Below are positions 19,054 through 28,921 of a stretch of 64,000 bases of DNA, piece after piece; the first letter of the stretch is position 1, and every line of letters starts with the position of its first letter. Origin of the DNA: Qipengyuania sp. HL-TH1 (lineage in GTDB: Bacteria > Pseudomonadota > Alphaproteobacteria > Sphingomonadales > Sphingomonadaceae); contig NZ_CP142675.1 of the NCBI RefSeq assembly GCF_036365825.1, positions 744,001 to 808,000 of the forward strand. Direction: 5' to 3'. Made by a program: the position numbers and the translations under genes. The notes beneath the pieces were generated by a model that saw nothing but the letters and a program-made list of their open reading frames with translations, searched no databases and was not told the DNA's origin.

Positions 19054-20652
19054 ATGCTCGATTTCCCTACCTGGCGTAAGGTCTGGCTCTGGCTGATTAC
19101 CGGTCTGTGCATCGCCGCCGCGCTGCCCTCGCTGCTGTCGGCCACCAGTGTCCGCTGGCCCGATGCGCTGCCCGACCCGATGGTCAACCTCGGTCTCGAC
19201 CTTGCCGGTGGCAGCCATATCCTGCTCGAGGCCGATGCCGCGCAGGTGGCGACGCAGCGGCTCGAGAACATGGAAGAGAATGTGCGCAACACCATGCGCC
19301 GCGCCGAACCGCGGATCCGCATCGGTGACGTATCGACCCGTGACGGACGGCTGAGCTTCATGCTCGACGATCCGGGGCAGGTCGACCGCGCACGCGAACT
19401 GCTGCTGCCGTCGATCAATGGCACCGGATTGGTGCGCGAATGGGATCTGGCGGTCGAGGATGGCAATCGCATGATCCTCACCCCCACCTCCGAGGGGATC
19501 GACCAGGCGGTCGGCGATGCAATGGAAAGCGCGACCGAAGTCGTGCGCAAGCGTATCGACGAACTCGGCACGCGCGAACCGACGATCATCCGCCAGGGCG
19601 ATACGCGCATCGTGGTGCAGGTCCCCGGCCTGCAGGACCCCGACCAGCTCAAGGCGCTGCTCGGCCAGACCGCCAAGCTCGAATTCAAGCTCGTCGACCA
19701 GAACGCGCTGCCCAGCGATGTGCAGCAGGGCCTCGCCCCGCCGGGGTCCGAAATCTTCGCCTATGCCGATACGTCCGCCTTTGCCGGATCCTCGCTCGCA
19801 GTGCGCCGCCTCGGCGGCATCCGCGGCGACAATCTGACCGGCGCGCAGCAGAGCTTCGACCCGCAGACCAATGAGCCGGTGGTCAATATCCAGTTCGACA
19901 GCGATGGCGGGCGCCGCTTCGCCAAGCTGACCACCGAGAACGTGGGCAAGCCCTTCGCGATCATCCTCGACGATACGGTGCTGTCCGCGCCCAATATCAA
20001 CGAGCCGATCCGGGGCGGTACGGCGCAGATCTCGGGCGGTTTCTCGGTCGAGACTGCCAACCAGCTGGCGATTTCGCTTCGCTCGGGCGCGCTCCCGGTC
20101 GACCTCGCAGTGATCGAGGAACGCACCGTGGGTCCCGATCTCGGCGCCGATTCGATCAAGCGCGGCATGCTCGCCATGCTGGTCGGTTCGCTGCTGGTCA
20201 TCGCGCTGATGATTGCCAGCTATGGCCGTTTCGGCGTTTACGCCACGGTCGCGCTGGTCATCAACGTCGCCATGCTGCTGGGCATCATGGCCGCGCTCAA
20301 CACCACGCTGACCTTGCCCGGTATTGCCGGTTTCGTGCTGACGATCGGTGCGGCGGTGGACGCCAACGTGCTGATCAACGAGCGTATCCGCGAGGAACGC
20401 AAGCGCGGGCGCCGCGTGGTTGCCGCGGTCGAGAACGGCTACAAGGAAGCCAGCCGTGCGATCTACGACGCCAACGTCACCAATTTCATCGCCGGCGTGC
20501 TGCTGTTCCTGTTCGGATCGGGCCCCATCCGCGGCTTCGCGGTGGTGCTGATCATCGGCCTGTTCACCAGCGTCTTCACCGCGGTCACGCTGACCCGCAT
20601 GTGGGTGGCCGACTGGCTGCGCAAGGCCAAGCCCAAAGACATCGTGCTGTAA
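19054..20652 (+). CDS. secD: Protein translocase subunit SecD
   Basis: A 532-residue RND-type subunit that uses proton motive force to pull secreted proteins across the inner membrane. The first helix is near 8-30 and is followed by NLGLDLAGGSHILLE, the conserved D1 motif. A periplasmic P1 domain follows, then the membrane half with LGADSIKRGMLAMLVG and GAAVDANVLINERIREE (D4). It is middle gene of yajC-secD-secF. Confidence 0.97.
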   Translation: MLDFPTWRKVWLWLITGLCIAAALPSLLSATSVRWPDALPDPMVNLGLDLAGGSHILLEADAAQVATQRLENMEENVRNTMRRAEPRIRIGDVSTRDGRLSFMLDDPGQVDRARELLLPSINGTGLVREWDLAVEDGNRMILTPTSEGIDQAVGDAMESATEVVRKRIDELGTREPTIIRQGDTRIVVQVPGLQDPDQLKALLGQTAKLEFKLVDQNALPSDVQQGLAPPGSEIFAYADTSAFAGSSLAVRRLGGIRGDNLTGAQQSFDPQTNEPVVNIQFDSDGGRRFAKLTTENVGKPFAIILDDTVLSAPNINEPIRGGTAQISGGFSVETANQLAISLRSGALPVDLAVIEERTVGPDLGADSIKRGMLAMLVGSLLVIALMIASYGRFGVYATVALVINVAMLLGIMAALNTTLTLPGIAGFVLTIGAAVDANVLINERIREERKRGRRVVAAVENGYKEASRAIYDANVTNFIAGVLLFLFGSGPIRGFAVVLIIGLFTSVFTAVTLTRMWVADWLRKAKPKDIVL

Positions 20653-20665
20653 GGAGGGCGACGAT

Positions 20666-21643
20666 ATGAAACTGCTCAAGCTCGTCCCCGACGACACCAA
20701 CATCAAGTTCCTCCGCTGGCGCGTGCCCTTCTTCGCCATCAGCATCCTGTTGATCGCGGCCAGCTGGGCGCTGGTCTTCACCAAGGGGCTCAATTACGGC
20801 GTCGACTTCGCCGGCGGCCTCGAAGTGCGCGCGACCTTCACCCAGAGCGTCGAAGCCCCGGTGGGCGAATTGCGCGAAAAGGTGGCCACACTCGGCTATG
20901 GCGATCCGGTGGTCCAGCGCTTCGGCGAAGACAACCAGGTCTCGATCCGCGTGCGCCTGCCCGACGAGGTTTCGGCCGACAAGGAAGCCGCTCAGGCTGC
21001 CGCGAACGATATCGTCGAGACGCTGCAGACCGATTACGAGGACTTCCGGCTCGACGGGAATGACAATGTCTCGGGCAAGGTCTCGGGCGAATTCCGCCAA
21101 ACAGCGCTGTATGCACTGCTGGCCGCGATGGGGGCGATCGCGCTCTACATCTGGATCCGGTTCGAATGGCAGTTCGGCGTGGGGGCGCTGTTCGCGCTGT
21201 TCCACGATGTCAGCCTGACGCTGGGCATGTTCTCCCTGTTCCAGATGGAATTCAGCCTGCAGATCATCGCGGCGATTCTCGCGATCATCGGCTATTCGCT
21301 CAACGATACCATCGTCGTTTACGACCGCATCCGCGAGAATCTGAAGAAGTTCCGCAAGATGGAATTGCCTGCGCTCCTTGACCTGTCGGTCAATGAAACG
21401 TTGGCGCGGACGGTGATGACCTCGCTGACGCTGCTGATCGCTCTGCTGCCGCTGCTGCTGTTCGGGCCGGCCAGCCTGTTCGGCATGGTCGCTGGCATCA
21501 CGCTGGGCCTGTTCGTGGGTACCTACAGCTCGGTCTATATGGCGGCGCCGATCCTCGTCTGGCTGGGCGTCACCAGCGACAGCTTCGTGCCTACCGAAAC
21601 CGTGGCCGACCAGCAGGAAAAGAAGGCGCGCGGCCTGGTCTAG
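20666..21643 (+). CDS. secF: Protein translocase subunit SecF
   Basis: A 325-residue partner of SecD. The N-terminal helix and the GVDFAGGLEVRATF motif (D1) are followed by a periplasmic loop and five C-terminal helices with IGYSLNDTIVVYDRIREN (D4). AAGGAGGGCGACG precedes the ATG, 13 bases after secD. Its stop shares a CTAG with the convergent glycosyltransferase stop. Confidence 0.97.
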   Translation: MKLLKLVPDDTNIKFLRWRVPFFAISILLIAASWALVFTKGLNYGVDFAGGLEVRATFTQSVEAPVGELREKVATLGYGDPVVQRFGEDNQVSIRVRLPDEVSADKEAAQAAANDIVETLQTDYEDFRLDGNDNVSGKVSGEFRQTALYALLAAMGAIALYIWIRFEWQFGVGALFALFHDVSLTLGMFSLFQMEFSLQIIAAILAIIGYSLNDTIVVYDRIRENLKKFRKMELPALLDLSVNETLARTVMTSLTLLIALLPLLLFGPASLFGMVAGITLGLFVGTYSSVYMAAPILVWLGVTSDSFVPTETVADQQEKKARGLV

Positions 21644-22830
21644 GCAATCGCGTCGTAATGGGCGGCGAGCGCCGCGGCGTTCGCTTCCCAACTGAATTTC
21701 TCGACCGTCGCCGCCACCGTCTCGGGTGAGCGGGGGCGGCGGGTCACCAGGTCGATCCCCTCGCGAATGGCGCGGCAATTGCGCGCGACGATGACCCCGG
21801 CTTCGGGCGCGGTCACCACTTCGCGCGCGCCGCCCGCGTCGGTGATGACCAGCGGCGTTCCGCAGGCCAGCGCCTCGATCCAGGCATTGGCAAGGCCCTC
21901 GCTGGCCGAAGGCAGCACCATGGCATCGGCAGCCGACAGGATCGGCGGCAGCATCGTCGGGGCCAAGCTGCCAAGGAAATGGACCCGCTCGGCCACGCCG
22001 ACTTCTTTCGCCAGCGCGCGCAGGCTCGTTTCGTCTTCGCCCTTGCCGACCAATAGCAATCGCGCCTGCGCCAGATCGGCCAGCGCCTTGATCACCAAAG
22101 ACTGGCCCTTGCGTTCGATCAGCGCGCCGACACTCACCAGCAGCCGATCGCCGCTGGCGATGGGAATCGAGAAGGTCTCGCCCAGCCGCGCGCGCAGCCC
22201 GACATGGTCCATCGGGCGGAACAGGTCGCGGTCGAGCCCGGTGTAATGCACGGTGATCGTGTCGCGTGCCATGCCCAGCGTGGCCATGTCATCGGCCAGC
22301 GCCGCGCATACCGCCAGCACACCCGCCGCCTCGCGCGCGGTTTCGAGCAATGCGTCGCGGCCATAGGCGCGTGCGCCCCAGTAATGGATATCGGCCCCGC
22401 GCGCCTTGACCGAGAAGGGTAGGCCGAGTTCGCGCGCGATGATCATCGCCGCGGGTCCGTCGGGATAGAAGAACTGCGCATCGACCAGGTCGAACGGATG
22501 GTCCGCATGCAGGCGGCGGGCGAGGGGGAGCACCGCCTTGGCGATCAACCCGGGGTTGAGCCTGCCACCGATCTTCGGAAGCAGCCGAAAGGTCGGGCGA
22601 TAAACTGCCATTCCGAACTCGCGCCCATCCTCGGCGGCACCCGCCAATGCGCGGTAGCGCCCGAGCGCGACCGGGGGCAGGCCGAGCGGATTGATCACCG
22701 TGACATCCCAATGCGTATCGCGCTGCAGCGCCTCGAGCGATTTGGCCACGAAGACGCCGAAGCGCGGATTGGCGGCATTGGGAAACAGCGTCGCCAGCGA
22801 CAGCACGCGGCGGGTCTTGGCGACGCTCAC
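21640..22830 (-). CDS. Glycosyltransferase family 4 protein
   Basis: A 396-residue GT-B fold enzyme. The acceptor half spans about 1-190. The donor-binding half contains LLVSVGALIERKGQSLVI, the GSLAP block and the family-4 signature PSASEGLANAWIEALACGTP with EG...E for the nucleotide-sugar phosphates. It probably transfers a sugar to a surface polysaccharide or lipid. The donor and acceptor cannot be told. It overlaps the XRE regulator gene by four bases upstream, implying joint transcription. Confidence 0.88.
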   Translation of the reverse strand: MSVAKTRRVLSLATLFPNAANPRFGVFVAKSLEALQRDTHWDVTVINPLGLPPVALGRYRALAGAAEDGREFGMAVYRPTFRLLPKIGGRLNPGLIAKAVLPLARRLHADHPFDLVDAQFFYPDGPAAMIIARELGLPFSVKARGADIHYWGARAYGRDALLETAREAAGVLAVCAALADDMATLGMARDTITVHYTGLDRDLFRPMDHVGLRARLGETFSIPIASGDRLLVSVGALIERKGQSLVIKALADLAQARLLLVGKGEDETSLRALAKEVGVAERVHFLGSLAPTMLPPILSAADAMVLPSASEGLANAWIEALACGTPLVITDAGGAREVVTAPEAGVIVARNCRAIREGIDLVTRRPRSPETVAATVEKFSWEANAAALAAHYDAIA

Positions 22831-23399
22831 AGCCGGCGCACCAGCATTTCCGCCACCGCGATCCAGGCGGGACTATCGACCACCTGCTGCTTCTCGCCAT
22901 GCCCGGGAGGGAGCAGGCCGACCATCTTGCCCTGCCGGTCGATCAGCCGCCCGAAGGCGAAGCGCCCGCCCTTTTTGGGGACCAGCACATCGCGGTTGAT
23001 CGCGCGCGCCGCCTCTTCGGGATTGAGCTGGCGTAACCACAGTTGGTCGCCTGGGCGGTACTCGCCATGCGGATAGGCGATATCGAGCACCATCAGCGAA
23101 CCATCGCCGCCCAGATCGGTGGCGAGGATGGCATCCTGCGGCGTAGCAAGCGCTTCGGGTCCGGTCTTTGCCAGCGTGGCGACGACCTGCGGGTGCCCGG
23201 CCTTTTCGCTCCGCACCAGCATTTCGGGATCGACCTCGAGCGCCGCGGCGATCCGCTCCATCCATTTGAGCGAGAGATTGCGCATCCCGGTCTCGAGCCG
23301 TCCGACCGTCTGCGGGGTGGTCGGCGGCGTGCAGGCCTCGGCCAAGTCGGCCAGCGTCAGGCCCTTCTGCTTGCGGATGTCGCGGATCCGGTTGATCAC
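22827..23399 (-). CDS. XRE family regulator with S24-like C-terminus
   Basis: A 190-residue protein. An N-terminal Cro/CI helix-turn-helix (IRDIRKQKGLTLADLAEACT, then TVGRLETGMRNLSLKWMERIA) is joined to a C-terminal region resembling the S24/LexA-like fold, with HGEYRPGDQLWLRQLNP. Clear catalytic Ser-Lys residues are not obvious, so autocleavage is doubtful. The start is GTG at 23399. A perfect palindrome between it and the divergent DUF6456 gene is a likely autoregulatory site. The glycosyltransferase is its overlapping downstream partner. Confidence 0.82.
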   Translation of the reverse strand: MINRIRDIRKQKGLTLADLAEACTPPTTPQTVGRLETGMRNLSLKWMERIAAALEVDPEMLVRSEKAGHPQVVATLAKTGPEALATPQDAILATDLGGDGSLMVLDIAYPHGEYRPGDQLWLRQLNPEEAARAINRDVLVPKKGGRFAFGRLIDRQGKMVGLLPPGHGEKQQVVDSPAWIAVAEMLVRRL

Positions 23400-23430
23400 T
23401 TGGCTGCCCCACAGATAACCGATTTGGTTT

Positions 23431-23449
23431 TTCCTGTTTCCTACAGGAA
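23431..23449. promoter_or_regulatory. Candidate operator of the XRE regulator
   Basis: Perfect inverted repeat TTCCTGT-N5-ACAGGAA in the 94-base divergent gap, 32 bases before the regulator's start. Dyad sites of this size suit dimeric Cro/CI-type proteins. Confidence 0.55.
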
Positions 23450-23493
23450 CCGACTCGGCGCAAGGTCAAACTTTCAGAACTAGGGAGACTGCC

Positions 23494-23970
23494 ATGCGCC
23501 GCACACTTGTCGAACGCGAACTGACCGAGGAAGGGCCGCGCCGCGGCGCCGCCGCGCATGGCAAACGGCGCAGCGTAACGGTCAATCTCGCCGAAAGCCC
23601 GCTTACCTGGCTGCATGCACGCGGGCATCTGACCGAGCGACAGTTCGATGCCGGGGAACGGCTACGCGCCGATTACGAACGCGCGCAGATCGCCCCTTCG
23701 ACCTCCATGCGTTGGGATCCAGTGCGGGTCGATGGCGGCGCCGCGGACCGCGACCTTACCCCGACCGAGCACCAGCTTGCGGCAAAGGACCGCTTCGATT
23801 GTGCGATGCGCGAGGCAGGACCCGGGCTCAGCGACATTCTATGGCGTGTCGCGTGTGCGGGCGAGGGGCTGCCGGGGGCCGAACGCGCGCTTGAATGGCC
23901 CGCACGCAGCGGCAAGCTGGTGCTCAAGCTCGCGCTCGACCGGGTGGCGGTTTTCTACCGGATCGGCTGA
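23494..23970 (+). CDS. DUF6456 domain-containing protein
   Basis: A 158-residue protein of a family found in alphaproteobacteria. The conserved core includes SPLTWLHARGHLTERQFDAGERLRADYERAQ (positions about 35-65) and a C-terminal helical part with AKDRFDCAMREAGPGLSDILWRVAC. This looks like a helix-turn-helix type fold, and regulation of transcription is possible but not shown. AGGGAG precedes the ATG. It is transcribed away from the XRE regulator. Confidence 0.8.
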   Translation: MRRTLVERELTEEGPRRGAAAHGKRRSVTVNLAESPLTWLHARGHLTERQFDAGERLRADYERAQIAPSTSMRWDPVRVDGGAADRDLTPTEHQLAAKDRFDCAMREAGPGLSDILWRVACAGEGLPGAERALEWPARSGKLVLKLALDRVAVFYRIG

Positions 23971-24036
23971 GGCGGGATATTTTGCGCAGGACAGTGGTCC
24001 ATGTGGTCCATGTCGTTGGGAGCCAACCGTCCAGTC

Positions 24037-24603
24037 CTATACGCGCTGCGCAACCGCCTTGCGCAATACGGGCAGCACTTCGGCTTCGAACCACGGGTGC
24101 TGGCGCATCCAGATGGTCGAGCGCCACGCGGGGTGGGGCAGGGGGATGAAGTGCGGGAGGTAGTCGCGGAATTGGCGTACCCGGTCGGTCATCGACAGCG
24201 TGCGCGCCGCGGGCAGATATCGCGCCTGCGCGTAGGTGCCGACCAGCAGGGTCAGCCGGTCCTCGGGCAGCACGTCGAGCACGCGCTCGTGCCACTGTGC
24301 GGCGCATTCGCGGCGCGGCGGTTTGTCGCCGCCGCTCGCCTTGCCAGGATAGCAGAACCCCATCGGGACCAGCGCGACTCGCGCAGGGTCGTACATCTGG
24401 TCCTTGCTCAGCCCGGTCCATTCGCGCAGCCGGTCGCCGCTGGCATCATCCCACGGAATGCCGCTTTCATGGACCTTCGATCCGGGCGCCTGACCGATGA
24501 TCAGCAACCGCGCGGTTGCCGAGAAGCTGGCCACGGGGCGCACGCCGTGCGGCAAGTGATCGGCGCAGATGCGGCAGGCCGCGATCTCGGCCTCGAGGCT
24601 CAC
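24037..24603 (-). CDS. Uracil-DNA glycosylase family protein
   Basis: A 188-residue member of the uracil-DNA glycosylase superfamily. Motif 1 is LLIIGQAPGSKVHESGIPWDD and motif 2 is PLPHPAWRSTIWMRQHPWF. Paired cysteines CRICAD near the N-terminus suggest the cluster-containing branch, but only two are obvious. The family excises deaminated bases, though some members have other DNA-repair substrates. The start overlaps the uup stop by four bases. Confidence 0.82.
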   Translation of the reverse strand: MSLEAEIAACRICADHLPHGVRPVASFSATARLLIIGQAPGSKVHESGIPWDDASGDRLREWTGLSKDQMYDPARVALVPMGFCYPGKASGGDKPPRRECAAQWHERVLDVLPEDRLTLLVGTYAQARYLPAARTLSMTDRVRQFRDYLPHFIPLPHPAWRSTIWMRQHPWFEAEVLPVLRKAVAQRV

Positions 24604-26403
24604 CCTTCGACCGCCTCCGCCAGCATCAGCCAGCGCTCCTCCGCGGCATCCTTCTCGGCGCGGGCGTTCTCCAGGCCCTTGGAGATATTGGCGAAGCGCT
24701 GCGGATCGGCAGTGTAGAGTTCGGGATCGGACAGGATCGCCTCGCCCTTGGAAATCGCGGTTTCGAGTTCCTCGATGCGCGTCGGCAGCAGTTCGAAGTC
24801 GCGTTGGTCCTTGTAGGAAAGCTTGTTCGACTTTGCGGGGGGCGGCGGGGCGGCGGGTTTCTCGGCCTGCTTCTCAGCCTTGGGTTTGCCCGCGACCGGC
24901 TGGCGGCGCTTGCGCTCCCAGTCCTCGTAGCCGCCCGCGACCACATCGACCTTGCCGGTCCCGTCGAGGCCGAGCGTAATGGTCACCGTGCGGTCGAGGA
25001 AGTCGCGGTCATGGCTGACGATCAGCACCGTGCCTTCGTAGTCGGCGATGACCTCCTGCAGCAGGTCGAGCGTTTCGAGGTCGAGGTCGTTGGTCGGCTC
25101 GTCGAGCACCAGCAGGTTGCTCGCCTTGGCGAACTCGCGCGCCAGCAGCAGCCGGCTGCGTTCGCCGCCCGACAGCACGCTGACCTTCATGTCGACGATC
25201 TTTGGATCGAACAGGAAGTCCTTGAGATAGGCCTGCACATGCTTGCGATTGCCGCGCACATCGATCCAGTCGCCGCCTTCGGCGAGCACGTGCCGCACCG
25301 TCTTGTCGGCGGTGAGCAGCTGGCGTTGCTGGTCGATCATCACCCCGGTCAGCGTCTTGGCGATGTCGACCTTGCCGCTGTCGGGTGCGAGTTCGCCGGT
25401 AAGCATCTTGAGCAGCGTGGTCTTGCCCGCGCCATTGGCGCCGACAATGCCGATCCGGTCACCGCGCTGGATCTCGCAGCGAGAACGGCTTGATGATCGT
25501 CCGGTCGCCATAGGCCTTGGTGATGTTCTCGGCCGCGATCACCGATTTGGACTTGAAGTCTTCCTCGGTCGCCAGCTTGAGCTTGGCGGTGCCAGCGGCG
25601 TCGATCATCGAAGCGCGTTGCGCGCGCATCTGGCCCAGCTTCTCGAGCCTGCCCTGGTTGCGCTTGCGCCGCGCGGTGACCCCGCGCTCGAGCCAGTGTG
25701 CCTCGAGCTTGAGCTTGGCGTCGAGCTTCTCCGCCGCGCGGGCTTCCTCGGCATAGACCTGTTCTTCCCATGCCTCGTAGCCGCCAAAGCCCACTTCCTT
25801 GCGGCGCAGGCTTCCGCGGTCGAGCCACAGCGTGGTGCGGGTCAGGCGTTTGAGGAAGGTCCGGTCGTGGCTGATGACGAGAAAGGCGCCCTTGTAGCGT
25901 TCGAGCCAGCTTTCGAGCCAGTCGATCGCGCCGAGGTCGAGATGGTTGGTCGGCTCGTCCATCAGCAGCAGGTCGGGGTCCTGCGCCAGCGCTCGCGCGA
26001 TCGCTGCGCGGCGTTTCTCGCCCCCGCTTGCGCCCTTGGTCTCGCGCGCCATGTCGATACCGAGCTGGCCGGCAATGGCGTCGATCTCGTGCTCCTGCGG
26101 CGCATGTTCGCCCGCCAGCGCCCACTCCATCAGCGTGGCATGGCCCGAAAGGTCGGGGTCCTGTTCGAGTACGACGATCCGCGTGCCCGGTTTGGTCTTG
26201 CGGATGCCGGCATCGGTTTCGACCTGCCCGTCGATCATCCGGAACAGCGTGGTCTTGCCCACCCCATTGCGCCCGATCAGCGCGATGCGGTCGCGCGGGC
26301 CGACATGCAGGTCGAGCGGGTCGTGATCGGGCCCGCCGAACAGCCATTTGCCGCCCTGTTGCAGCGCGATGCCTTCGAGGCTGAGAATGGGGGGCTGTGC
26401 CAT
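24600..26403 (-). pseudogene. uup: ABC-F ATPase Uup, interrupted by a frameshift
   Basis: Two reading frames together make one Uup-type ABC-F protein of about 600 residues. The N-terminal part (26403 to about 25480) has GRNGVGKTT, SGGEKRRAAIARAL and LLMDEPTNHLD and breaks off after TIIKPFSL. The C-terminal part resumes with IQRGDRIGIVGANGAGKTT, SGGERSRLLLAREFA and LLVLDEPTNDLD and ends in the Uup coiled-coil domain. One extra base near 25471-25484 (complement CTGCGAGATCCAG) shifts the frame and gives a stop soon after. All motifs on both sides are intact, so a sequencing error or a recent mutation fits better than old decay. Confidence 0.85.
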
Positions 26404-26445
26404 AGGCCGCGCGAGGTAGGCGCGCGGACGCCGCTCCGCAAGACG

Positions 26446-28008
26446 CTAGCGCGCCGCCTCCTGCTCCGCGACCATCCGCGCGACGTCGGCGAGCAATTGC
26501 GGCGCATCGTAAACGATCCCGTCCTTGATGGTCCAGCGCACCCCGCCGACCTGCTCGATCACGCCGGTCTCGCGATTGAGCCGAGTATGGCCCGTGCCAT
26601 AGAGCACCTTGAGATTGGCCAGCGGGTTCTCGGGCACGATCACCAGATCGGCCAGCTGGCCCACGGCAATCCGGCCCATCGGCGGTTCCTCGCCCAGCGG
26701 TTCGTACAGCGCACGCGCCCCGTCGAGCGTTGCCGCGCGAATGACGGCGAGCGGCGACAGGCCCGCCTCGCGCAGCATTTCCAGCTCGCCGATATAGGCG
26801 AAGCCCCAGGTCTGGTAGATGTAACCGGGGTCGGAACCGGCGGTGACGCGCCCGCCGCGGTCATGGAAGTCCTTGGTCAGCGCAAACCACTTGGCGTAGA
26901 AATTCCGCCACTCGACCTCGTCCTCGCTCGTCCAGTCCTTGTAATAGCTGCCGTGATTGGTCGCGCTGGGCGCGTAGAAATCCATCAACGAGGGCAGTGT
27001 GTACCGTGCATGCCAATCGAACCCGCGCGCACGCATCACGTCGCGGCTGGCGGCGTAGATGTTGAAGGTCGGGCTCAGCGTCACGCCGCTCTCGATCAGC
27101 AGGTCAACGTAATCGTCCCACGTCTCGCTACCGGGTTCGACGGCCTGCGGGGCAAGCCGGGCAACCCAGGCGAAGCGCGATTGCTCGTCGAAATAATTGT
27201 AGTCCTCGGGATAATAGGGGAGCGCGGCGTCTTTCAGCAGGCTTTCGAAATGGCCGTAGAAATGCGTCACGTCGTCGAGGCCGAGTTCGACCGCCTTGCG
27301 CGCATTGACTTCGGCCACGCCGGTCTGCGCGAGATGCGCGACGGTGCCCATCTGCTGCTTCTCCGCCTCGTCGAAAGCCGCCGCGAAGACTGCGGGCGAA
27401 TAGCCGTTGAAGAATTTGACACCCCAATAGCCCTGCGCCTTGGCCCAGCGGACCCATTCGCGCGCCTCGGTTGGGGTGTCGGGCGCTCCGCGCGACCATT
27501 TATCGCCAAAGACGGCGTAGGGGATCAGGCGCGGAGCGGTGATGGTGTTGGCGGCGCTGCGGCGCGCGTCCGAAAGGTCGGGCGTATCGGGGCCGAAGTA
27601 GAAGCTCACCCCGCGGACCGTGGTCACGCCATGCGCGAGCCACAGCTTGTAGCCATAGGATGGCTGCGGCGCTTTCGAAGCATCGCCATTGTGGCCATGC
27701 ACGTCGACGAAGCCGGGCAGGATATACATGCCCTTGGCATCGATCACGCGCTGCACGTCTTGCGCCTCGGCGGCGGGGGCGCCGCCCGGATAAAGCGCAG
27801 CGATGCGATTGCCTTCGACCATGATGTCGATCGGTCCCGCCGGCGGCGCGCCGCTGCCCTCGATCACCGTCGCGCCGCGGATCAGCAGCTTGCCGAAGGG
27901 ACCTTCGCCCTCGTCGGCGGCGCGCGCGGGCACGGGCTCCATCTGCGCGACCAGCGGCTGCGTCGCTACCATGGCCAAGGCGGCCAGCGCATATTTCCAG
28001 GCTGTCAT
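26446..28008 (-). CDS. Secreted amidohydrolase family protein
   Basis: A 520-residue protein with an N-terminal signal peptide (MTAWKYALAALAMVATQPLVAQ). The amidohydrolase metal-site start GFVDVHGHNGD (near 100) is followed by a TIM-barrel region with THFYGHFESL and the Asp-containing block VTAGSDPGYIYQTW, ending in a typical GQLADLVIV beta segment. The family includes imidazolonepropionase-like and peptidase-like hydrolases. The substrate is unknown. It is expected in the periplasm. Confidence 0.85.
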   Translation of the reverse strand: MTAWKYALAALAMVATQPLVAQMEPVPARAADEGEGPFGKLLIRGATVIEGSGAPPAGPIDIMVEGNRIAALYPGGAPAAEAQDVQRVIDAKGMYILPGFVDVHGHNGDASKAPQPSYGYKLWLAHGVTTVRGVSFYFGPDTPDLSDARRSAANTITAPRLIPYAVFGDKWSRGAPDTPTEAREWVRWAKAQGYWGVKFFNGYSPAVFAAAFDEAEKQQMGTVAHLAQTGVAEVNARKAVELGLDDVTHFYGHFESLLKDAALPYYPEDYNYFDEQSRFAWVARLAPQAVEPGSETWDDYVDLLIESGVTLSPTFNIYAASRDVMRARGFDWHARYTLPSLMDFYAPSATNHGSYYKDWTSEDEVEWRNFYAKWFALTKDFHDRGGRVTAGSDPGYIYQTWGFAYIGELEMLREAGLSPLAVIRAATLDGARALYEPLGEEPPMGRIAVGQLADLVIVPENPLANLKVLYGTGHTRLNRETGVIEQVGGVRWTIKDGIVYDAPQLLADVARMVAEQEAAR

Positions 28009-28134
28009 TCATTCCCTCTCGATCGGCGCTATGGCTAGCGGCAAGCAAGGGCCGAGAAAAGCGGGAACACTTCCGTTCAGCAAGCCGTAAAGCTGTAAAG
28101 CCGACATTACGCTCGACAAATGAGGAGCAAATCC

Positions 28135-28854
28135 ATGATCCGTTTCGCTATTCCCGCGCTGGCCATTGCCGCCACCGCTTCGCAGGTACAGGCCGCCGAA
28201 GTCCAGATCGTCAGCCAGGGGCCGGTGGTCGAACTGTCGGTGAGCGAAACCGTCGATGCCAAGCCCGACATCGTCGACATCAGCGCCGGCGTGACCAGCC
28301 AGGCGCGCACCGCGGTCGAGGCGATGCAGATCAACGCGCGGGAAATGACCGCGGTGATCGACCGCATCAAGGCGCTCGGGATCGATGAAGACGATATCCA
28401 GACGACCGGAATCAATCTTGGCGCGCAGTACGATTACGACCAGTCGACCCGCCAGCAGGTGTTCCGCGGCTACCAGGCCTCGAACCGCGTGAGCGTCACC
28501 TTGCGCGACGTGAAGCGGGCCGGCGAGGTGCTCGATGCGCTGGTCGCTGCAGGAGCGACCGATATCGGCGGTCCGCGCTTCTCGCTCGACGATGACAGCC
28601 CGGCGCGCGCGCAGGCGCGCAAGGCGGCGTTCGACAAGGCGAGGGCACAGGCGGAGGAATATGCCCAATGGTCGGGTTTTGGCGGCGTGAGGCTGCTCGA
28701 AGTGAGCGAATCCGTCGCATCGAGCGGACCGATGCCTTTTGCCGAATCGGATGCCCGCCAGGCGATCAAGGTATCGGCGGCGCCGACGCCGGTCGAACCG
28801 GGTCTGGTTGGCACGATGGTTTCGCTGACCGTAAAATTCGAGATGACCCGCTAG
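28135..28854 (+). CDS. SIMPL domain-containing periplasmic protein
   Basis: A 239-residue precursor with signal peptide MIRFAIPALAIAATASQVQA and a SIMPL (DUF541) domain. The conserved pieces ARTAVEAMQINAREMTAVID, DIQTTGINLGAQYDYD and ASNRVSVTLRDV are clear. Family members are periplasmic or outer-membrane linked and of loosely defined function. The ATG at 28135 follows GAGGAG. The in-frame ATG at 28120 lies inside that ribosome site. Confidence 0.88.
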   Translation: MIRFAIPALAIAATASQVQAAEVQIVSQGPVVELSVSETVDAKPDIVDISAGVTSQARTAVEAMQINAREMTAVIDRIKALGIDEDDIQTTGINLGAQYDYDQSTRQQVFRGYQASNRVSVTLRDVKRAGEVLDALVAAGATDIGGPRFSLDDDSPARAQARKAAFDKARAQAEEYAQWSGFGGVRLLEVSESVASSGPMPFAESDARQAIKVSAAPTPVEPGLVGTMVSLTVKFEMTR

Positions 28855-28921
28855 GCCGGATGAGCGCAAGCACGGACATTCAGTCCTTGTTCAATGCCCC
28901 AAGGCTAGGCAGGTTCGCATT

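Noticed and set aside
18487..20793. A 768-codon open frame antisense to yajC and secD
   Set aside because: It mirrors the codon structure of the real secD/yajC genes and has His/Arg/Asp/Glu-rich low-complexity content typical of antisense frames in high-GC DNA.
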